Assembly: GCA_002338565.1 (NCBI GenBank)
Contig: DDIN01000008.1
Location: 1-64,000 of the forward strand
Reading direction: 5' to 3'
Source: Hyphomonadaceae bacterium UBA1849
GTDB taxonomy: Bacteria > Pseudomonadota > Alphaproteobacteria > Caulobacterales > Hyphomonadaceae
Length of the DNA stretch: 64,000 nucleotides
The notes below the pieces were generated by a model. The model was given only the letters and a program-made list of their open reading frames with translations, was not told where the DNA came from and did no database searches. Each line of letters begins with the position of its first letter. The stretch's first letter is position 1. Made by a program: the position numbers and the translations under genes. Shown piece by piece: positions 58,743-64,000 of the stretch.

Positions 58743-59734
58743 AGCCGTCTGAGCGCGACTTCCTCAATCAGATGATTTGCGCCTTTGCGCAGGATCACAT
58801 CCGCGCGCGGGCGCGTAGGGAGGATATTGTTGTGCAGGTTCACAAGGTTGATGTCGCGCCACAGCGCTTCGGCTGTCGCCAGCGCGCCGGCCTCACTCAC
58901 TTTGGCATGGCGATGAAAGTAGGACTCAGGCTTCTTGAATGCCGTCTGACGCAGCTTCATGAAGCGCTCGATATACCAGCTGTGTAAAAGGTCTTCGTCC
59001 GCATCGATGTAGATCGAGAAATCGAAGAAATCAGAGACCATCGGAACGGCCTTGCCATTTACCGGAAGTGGACGGGCCTGAAGTACGTTCACACCTTCAA
59101 AGATCAGAATGTCAGGCCGGTCTACGATCTGATATTCGTCCGGCAATACATCATAGGTCAGGTGGGAATATTTCGGCGCATGAACATTCGGGCGTCCCGC
59201 CTTGATGTCCGACATGAAGCGTAGGATTGCGCCGATATGATAGCTCTCCGGAAAGCCCTTCCGGTTCATGATCCCGCGCTCGGCGAGCACAGAGTTCGGC
59301 AGCAGGAAGCCGTCAGTTGTGACGAGGTCGACCTTCGGGCTGGATGGCCAGCGCGCCATCAACTCCTTGATGATCCGCGCGGTCGTCGACTTACCAACCG
59401 CAACCGATCCCGCGACACCAATAATGAAAGGCGTTTTCTGCTCTTCACTGAGGCTCAGGAACTGCTTGCGCTGCGAGAACAGCATTTGCGAAGATTCCAC
59501 GTGCGCAGACAGTAATCGCGACAGCGACAGATAAATCTGACGGACTTCATCCAGATCGACAGGATCGTTCATGGAGCGAAGGCGCTGAACCTCATCTTCA
59601 GAGAGTGTCAGCGGCGTATCTGCGCGAAACTTCGCCCAGGTTTCAGCGGTAAAGAAGCGGTAGGGAGAGTGCTCACGCGCACCAAAATGGTCCAGAGCAT
59701 CGTCTTCCACGAAATCCGCAATCGCTTCGGTCAT
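58739..59734 (-). CDS. coaA: Type I pantothenate kinase
   Basis: CoaA phosphorylates pantothenate with ATP, the first step of coenzyme A synthesis. The 331-residue product has P-loop GSVAVGKST (109-117, Lys115), VTTDGFLLPN, GFPESYH and the C-terminal YIDADEDLLHSWYIERFM segment. Length fits the type I family. Its 3' end overlaps the convergent RNA methyltransferase gene by four bases. DUF3253 lies upstream on the same strand. Confidence 0.96.
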   Translation of the reverse strand: MTEAIADFVEDDALDHFGAREHSPYRFFTAETWAKFRADTPLTLSEDEVQRLRSMNDPVDLDEVRQIYLSLSRLLSAHVESSQMLFSQRKQFLSLSEEQKTPFIIGVAGSVAVGKSTTARIIKELMARWPSSPKVDLVTTDGFLLPNSVLAERGIMNRKGFPESYHIGAILRFMSDIKAGRPNVHAPKYSHLTYDVLPDEYQIVDRPDILIFEGVNVLQARPLPVNGKAVPMVSDFFDFSIYIDADEDLLHSWYIERFMKLRQTAFKKPESYFHRHAKVSEAGALATAEALWRDINLVNLHNNILPTRPRADVILRKGANHLIEEVALRRL

Positions 59735-59854
59735 CGTCTTATCTCACAGAAGGGCAGCGCTTTATCGGAATACTGCCTGAATACTTCCGCACACGAAGCA
59801 CTTCTTCAGGACCGAGTAAACCGGCCTCACGTGAGTTATAACATCAGTGTGACC

Positions 59855-60166
59855 TCATTTTTCTTCTTTTGGCTTCTTCACATAGCCGGGAAGACCAATA
59901 CGCCATACGCCCTTGAATTTATCGAGGTCTGGGACCGGCACACCCTTACGGTAGATCGAAATCTCACCCGCTTTAGCCAGACGCACGGCTTCGGCACGCA
60001 CATCGTTCATCACTTTGCGCCAGTTCGATTCAGAGACCAGGCGCGCCACCTCTGACGGGTCTATCGTCGTTCCAACGCCGCGCTCATTCACAAGCGTGAG
60101 GATCGCCTCGCGCACAGGATTTGAACCTTTTTCTTCGGATACGTCATTTTCTGTGATGTCAGTCAT
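59855..60166 (-). CDS. DUF3253 protein
   Basis: The 103-residue product has the family core VREAILTLVNERGVGTTIDP, then EVARLVSESNWRKVMNDVR and RKGVPVP, which reads like a small winged-helix DNA- or RNA-binding domain. The function is unknown. It is 120 bases upstream of coaA on the same strand and divergent from the thioesterase gene. Confidence 0.82.
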   Translation of the reverse strand: MTDITENDVSEEKGSNPVREAILTLVNERGVGTTIDPSEVARLVSESNWRKVMNDVRAEAVRLAKAGEISIYRKGVPVPDLDKFKGVWRIGLPGYVKKPKEEK

Positions 60167-60226
60167 GGACGAGGCTTTGCGTCTTTCCTACCTGCTTGGC
60201 AAGCCCAGTAATTCGCAAGGTGAGAG

Positions 60227-60670
60227 ATGAGCGAGACAATCCAGCAGACAGGCCTTGGTGCGGTCGACTATGACACAGCGTTCCGGCGCGTGATCCTGCC
60301 TCAGCCGAGCGACATTGATATTCTGGGTCATGTGAACAACGTGTCTTACGTGCGCTGGGTGGAAGAAACCGCTGTCGCGCATTGGGAGCATGTCGCATCG
60401 CAGTCTGTGAAAGACCGGTACGTCTTTGTGCTGCTACGTCACGAAATTGATTATCGCGACCAGATACTACCGGGCGAAACAGCAGAAGCCCGCACCTGGC
60501 TCGGCTGGGCAAAAGGCCCTCGTTTTGAACGCTTCGTAGATATTCGAAAGCCGGGCGCAAAACGCTTCTCATCGTCGTCACGTATGGAATGGTGCATGCT
60601 GGATATCGAGACGCGCAAGCCCAAGCGCATAGACGACGAGATTCTGCAAATGTTTCAGGTACCGGGCTGA
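60227..60670 (+). CDS. Hotdog-fold acyl-CoA thioesterase (YbgC-like)
   Basis: The 147-residue product has the 4-hydroxybenzoyl-CoA thioesterase motif PSDIDILGHVNNVSYVRWVE, in which the Asp after ILGHVNN-type spacing acts with the helix, and the hotdog fold throughout. It would release free acids from acyl-CoA. It is a single gene followed by glnE after 57 bases. Confidence 0.87.
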   Translation: MSETIQQTGLGAVDYDTAFRRVILPQPSDIDILGHVNNVSYVRWVEETAVAHWEHVASQSVKDRYVFVLLRHEIDYRDQILPGETAEARTWLGWAKGPRFERFVDIRKPGAKRFSSSSRMEWCMLDIETRKPKRIDDEILQMFQVPG

Positions 60671-60726
60671 CCGTATCGCCTCACAATTTGGTTGAAGCGG
60701 CATGCGACCGCTGCCACACATAGGCA

Positions 60727-63555
60727 ATGTTTGAGCTGAACCCACCTCTGCCTCAGGAAGGCTCCCTCGCGCCCGGTCTGGAGCCGTCTGTGTCAGACCT
60801 GCCTTGCATGGCTTCTGCCACGCGCATTGCGCCTTACCTCCAGCGTTTGTGCCGGATGCGGCCTGATACGGTGAAAGCGATCCTCGCCGAGGGCGGCGAA
60901 AGCGTAGTGCAAAGCGCGATTGATGCGGCCCGAACCCTCGACGCCCAGACATCCGATGCCGATGCACGGCGTATTCTGCGTCAGGCGAAAGCCGATGTTC
61001 ACCTTGCGCTAGCCAGCCTCGATCTTTCCTGTACCTGGGATTGGGACAAGGTAACCGAAGGCTTTTCAGATTTTGCCGATGCGGCCACTGAAGCCGCCCT
61101 TCGCGTGGCCTGCTGGCAAATATCGCAAAAAGGCTGGATCGACTATGCAGACCCGACACAGCCCATGCCCGGCATTTTCCTGCTGGCACTCGGTAAGCTC
61201 GGCGCAAAGGAGCTTAACTATTCGAGCGATATTGATGTCGTTGCAATGTTCGATGCAGACCGGCTTCCAGAAGGCAAGATGAGCCCGGGTGAGGTTGCCC
61301 CTCGGATCATCCAGCTCATGTCTCAAATTCTCGAAGCGCCGACCGAGCATGGCTATGTTCTGCGCGTCGATCACCGCCTGAGACCAGACCCGCGCTCCAC
61401 ACCGATCTGTGTGTCTACCACGTCTGCTGAACTCTATTATGAGAGCGTCGGGCAAAACTGGGAGCGCATGGCCTATATCAAGGCACGTCCGGCGGCCGGA
61501 GATACCGAAGCGGCTGAAGCCTTTCTTGAGACCATGGTGCCGTTTGTCTGGCGTCGTCACCTCGATTTCTGGGCTCTGGAAGACATTCGCGCGATCAAAC
61601 AGCAAATCCATTCAACAGGCGGTCATCAGGGCCTCGATAACCCTGAATTCGATGTAAAACTCGGTCGCGGCGGTATTCGCGAGATCGAGTTCTTCGCGCA
61701 GACGCAGCAGCTCATTCATGGCGGACGCAATCCGGTGCTCCGACAGATGCGGACTGTCGATGCACTCGCCATGCTGGCGCAGGAAGGTCATATCAGCGAA
61801 GAGACAGCGCGTGACCTTACCCATATTTACGGTCTGCTGCGCGGTATCGAGCACCGCATCCAGATGCTGAACGACGAGCACACGCACAGCCTGACGGCAC
61901 GCGAAGACCAACGCACCAGAGTGGCGGCCCTGTCCGGCTATAGCGAGCTTGCCCGCTTTGATGCAGAAGTCAGCGCGCTGCGGATCAAGGTCCATGACTA
62001 TTATTCAGACCTGTTCCATGAGACCACGCCGCTCTCAGGCGTTGAAGGCAACCTCGTTTTTACCGGCGTCGACATCGATCCGGAGACCGTCAAAACACTC
62101 TCGAGTCTTGGGTTCTCCAATCCGGAAAAGATCATTTCAGACGTTCAGGGTTGGCACCGCGGCAACATTCGTGCGACGCGCTCTGCACGTGGCAGGCAGC
62201 TGTTAACAGCGCTCGAACCACGCCTGTTTCAGCATATGTCCGAAACGGGTAATCCGGACGCCGCCTATACCGGCCTGAAGACGTTTCTGAATGGCTTGTC
62301 CGCAGGCATTCAGACGCTCTCACTTCTGGCGACCAACCCCGTCATTCTTGGCGATCTGATTGATCTGTTCTCCATGGCTCCGCGCATTGCCCGCGAACTT
62401 GCGAGTAGGCCAAATCTTCTTGAAAGCCTGCTTGATGGCGGCTTCACAGACGACCTCGCCGAAGACACATGCGGGCATTTCGGGTCGATATCCTCAATCT
62501 CGGAAGATACATCGCTCGATTTCGAGCAGGCCATGAACGAAGTGCGCCGCAATTTTCGCGACGCGCATTTTCGTATCCGTTTCAAGCTGCTGAACGATGT
62601 GCGCATCGCCGATACTGCAGGCCTTCGGTTCACCGAACTTGCCGATTGCTGCATTGAGGCACTCACGCCAGTCGCCCGGCGCGAAGTGGAACGCAAGCTC
62701 GGCCCACCGCAAGGCCGTTGGGCAATTTGCGGTCTCGGCAAGCTGGGCAGCCGTGATCTCACCGCGAATTCAGACGTTGACCTGATGGTGATTTACGACC
62801 CCGATGAGGGTGCGCAGGACGCGGTCACCTTCTTCACACGCGCCACCCAGCGCCTGATCACAGCCATATCCGCCCAGACCGAAGAAGGTCATCTTTATGA
62901 AGCAGACATGCAGCTGCGCCCGTCCGGTCGCGCCGGCCCAGTGGCTGTGCGCCTGTCCGCCTTCAAGGATTACTATCGTAATGAAGCCTGGACGTGGGAG
63001 CATATGGCGCTCACCCGCCTTCGTGTCATTGCAGGCGATGAGGCACTGGCAGAGGCCGTGATGGCGGAGAAAGAAGCGCTGCTCACCCTGCCCCGGGACG
63101 CCGAGATGATCCGAAAGGACGCGCTCGACATGCGCGACCGGCTGTTGCGTGATAAACCGGCCAAGCACGAATTCGATGTGAAGCTCACCAAAGGCGGCAT
63201 GATCGATATCGAATTCATCACGCAAGTCCTGCAACTGACCAATCCCGATCGCGATTGGGGCTCGCGGACAGTTGATGAAGTTCTGGAGAAAGCCTCCGGT
63301 TACAGCCTGCTATCCGGCGACGAAGCGGACACACTGCTATCAGCTTATCGCCTCTACCGGACCTATCTCTCCTTCCAGAGAGCCGCGCTCGATCAGAGCA
63401 TCCATGTCGATGAGTGGCCAGAAGCGCTGAAACGGATCACTGCCAAAGCACTCGAACTGAGCGATGTAGCCGCCGTGAAGGCAGCGATTACATCAGCAGA
63501 AACAAGTGTCTGGCAGGTATTCTGCAGAAAACTACAGCGCGAGACGACGGAATAA
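60727..63555 (+). CDS. glnE: Bifunctional glutamine synthetase adenylyltransferase/deadenylase
   Basis: GlnE adds and removes AMP on glutamine synthetase in response to PII and glutamine. The 942-residue product has two nucleotidyltransferase domains: GKLGAKELNYSSDIDVVAMF near residue 156 (deadenylase) and GKLGSRDLTANSDVDLMVIY near residue 670 (adenylylase), both with the metal-binding D-x-D, each followed by a helical repeat region. Length is normal (about 950). The start ATG has a weak AGGCA. GlnA and GlnB are not in the window. Confidence 0.96.
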   Translation: MFELNPPLPQEGSLAPGLEPSVSDLPCMASATRIAPYLQRLCRMRPDTVKAILAEGGESVVQSAIDAARTLDAQTSDADARRILRQAKADVHLALASLDLSCTWDWDKVTEGFSDFADAATEAALRVACWQISQKGWIDYADPTQPMPGIFLLALGKLGAKELNYSSDIDVVAMFDADRLPEGKMSPGEVAPRIIQLMSQILEAPTEHGYVLRVDHRLRPDPRSTPICVSTTSAELYYESVGQNWERMAYIKARPAAGDTEAAEAFLETMVPFVWRRHLDFWALEDIRAIKQQIHSTGGHQGLDNPEFDVKLGRGGIREIEFFAQTQQLIHGGRNPVLRQMRTVDALAMLAQEGHISEETARDLTHIYGLLRGIEHRIQMLNDEHTHSLTAREDQRTRVAALSGYSELARFDAEVSALRIKVHDYYSDLFHETTPLSGVEGNLVFTGVDIDPETVKTLSSLGFSNPEKIISDVQGWHRGNIRATRSARGRQLLTALEPRLFQHMSETGNPDAAYTGLKTFLNGLSAGIQTLSLLATNPVILGDLIDLFSMAPRIARELASRPNLLESLLDGGFTDDLAEDTCGHFGSISSISEDTSLDFEQAMNEVRRNFRDAHFRIRFKLLNDVRIADTAGLRFTELADCCIEALTPVARREVERKLGPPQGRWAICGLGKLGSRDLTANSDVDLMVIYDPDEGAQDAVTFFTRATQRLITAISAQTEEGHLYEADMQLRPSGRAGPVAVRLSAFKDYYRNEAWTWEHMALTRLRVIAGDEALAEAVMAEKEALLTLPRDAEMIRKDALDMRDRLLRDKPAKHEFDVKLTKGGMIDIEFITQVLQLTNPDRDWGSRTVDEVLEKASGYSLLSGDEADTLLSAYRLYRTYLSFQRAALDQSIHVDEWPEALKRITAKALELSDVAAVKAAITSAETSVWQVFCRKLQRETTE

Positions 63556-63622
63556 AGCGCGCTTCCCCGTTGTATGCATATCTCGGCCGGAGACGGTCGC
63601 AGAAACCAACGAGGAAAACGTA

Positions 63623-64000
63623 ATGACAAAATCTCCCCTGATTGCCAGTGCATTGCTCGGTGTTTCAATTCTTGGCCTCAGCGCAGCTCATGCGCAAGAG
63701 GAACGAGGCCCACGCGAAGGTCATCGCGGACATCCCCCACACGCCCGTATGGCGCAAATGGATGTAAACGGTGACGGCGTGATCTCGCTGGATGAAATCC
63801 AGTCGCGTGAAACCGAACAATTTGCCAATGTCGACGCCAATAATGATGGCCAGGTCGACGCTGCTGAAATGGTCACATTTCAGGAAGCACGCCGCGCTGA
63901 ACAAATGCGCGAACGTGAATCTCGCCGTGCAGCACGCATGATCGAACATCTTGATGCAGACGGCGACGGTAGCCTGTCTGTTGAAGAATTCACCTCACGA
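63623..64000 (+). CDS. Periplasmic EF-hand protein, 3'-truncated by the window end
   Basis: GAGGAAAA lies before the ATG at 63623. The visible 126 residues have a signal peptide (ends SAAHAQ, about residue 23) and three EF-hand calcium loops: DVNGDGVISLDE, DANNDGQVDAAE and DADGDGSLSVEE, all with canonical Asp/Asn/Gly spacing and final Glu. Between them is a charged helix rich in Arg and Glu. It is probably a secreted calcium-binding protein; it continues beyond the window. Confidence 0.88.
   Translation, partial: MTKSPLIASALLGVSILGLSAAHAQEERGPREGHRGHPPHARMAQMDVNGDGVISLDEIQSRETEQFANVDANNDGQVDAAEMVTFQEARRAEQMRERESRRAARMIEHLDADGDGSLSVEEFTSR

Noticed and set aside
1..64000. CRISPR array or rRNA operon
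   Set aside because: No regularly spaced repeats of 24-37 bases and no rRNA-like sequence were seen anywhere in the window.

Overview
The window looks like an alphaproteobacterial chromosome of the Caulobacterales / Hyphomonadaceae type. The evidence is the order fliQ-fliR-flhB-cckA-recA-alaS (CckA is the hybrid kinase at the top of the alphaproteobacterial CtrA cell-cycle pathway), TTAA-type CtrA-like sites, and several lipoproteins and a TonB receptor of the kind common in aquatic oligotrophs. No genus can be fixed by eye.

Bases 1 to about 8345 are the right end of an integrated mobile element whose left end is outside the window. It carries a small secreted protein, a coiled-coil protein, a two-gene membrane plus von Willebrand A-like module (1369-3546), a VirD4/TraG-type coupling protein (3688-5343), several small unknown genes and a large serine recombinase (6776-8512). 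The recombinase reads straight into the 3' end of a host tRNA-Leu(GAG) gene and antisense through all of it, which marks the tRNA as the attachment site. No relaxase and no type IV secretion channel lie in the visible part, so the element is more likely mobilizable, or continues to the left.

From 8.5 to 19 kb is core genome: a short fliN, lipB, a GNAT acetyltransferase, alaS, recA (with an SOS-like site), cckA, the flagellar export genes flhB, fliR and fliQ, and a D-2-hydroxyacid dehydrogenase. From 20 to 31 kb come two tandem DUF885 lipoproteins, a glutathione transferase, a 770-base gene-free stretch (candidate small RNA, direct repeats, LacI-type palindrome), an outer-membrane porin-like protein, glpK, a DUF3429 membrane protein, a phage/gene-transfer-agent-like pair (membrane protein plus DUF2793 protein) and a nitronate monooxygenase.

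From 32 to 36.5 kb lies a histidine kinase with two single-domain response regulators, a 62-residue gene behind a Fur-like box, and a GPP34 gene whose promoter suggests a leaderless mRNA. From 36.7 to 49.5 kb are both methylmalonyl-CoA mutase subunits (mutA, mutB) and, 6 kb later, the mutase chaperone GTPase meaB; together these serve propionyl-CoA/methylmalonyl-CoA metabolism. A LysR regulator with a divergent CxxC peroxidase-like gene, a TonB receptor and a TetR regulator divergent from a diiron-type hydrolase lie between or beside them.

From 49.5 to 64 kb is mostly housekeeping and small-molecule enzymes: metallophosphoesterase, DsbA-like isomerase, VOC protein, an amidase whose ribosome binding site is buried in a perfect hairpin, GFA enzyme, CPBP protease, an envelope gene pair (OmpA-like and coiled-coil/HhH), two RNA methyltransferases, coaA, DUF3253, a thioesterase, glnE and a 3'-truncated EF-hand protein. 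Most annotations come from motifs recognised by eye; no database search was run.
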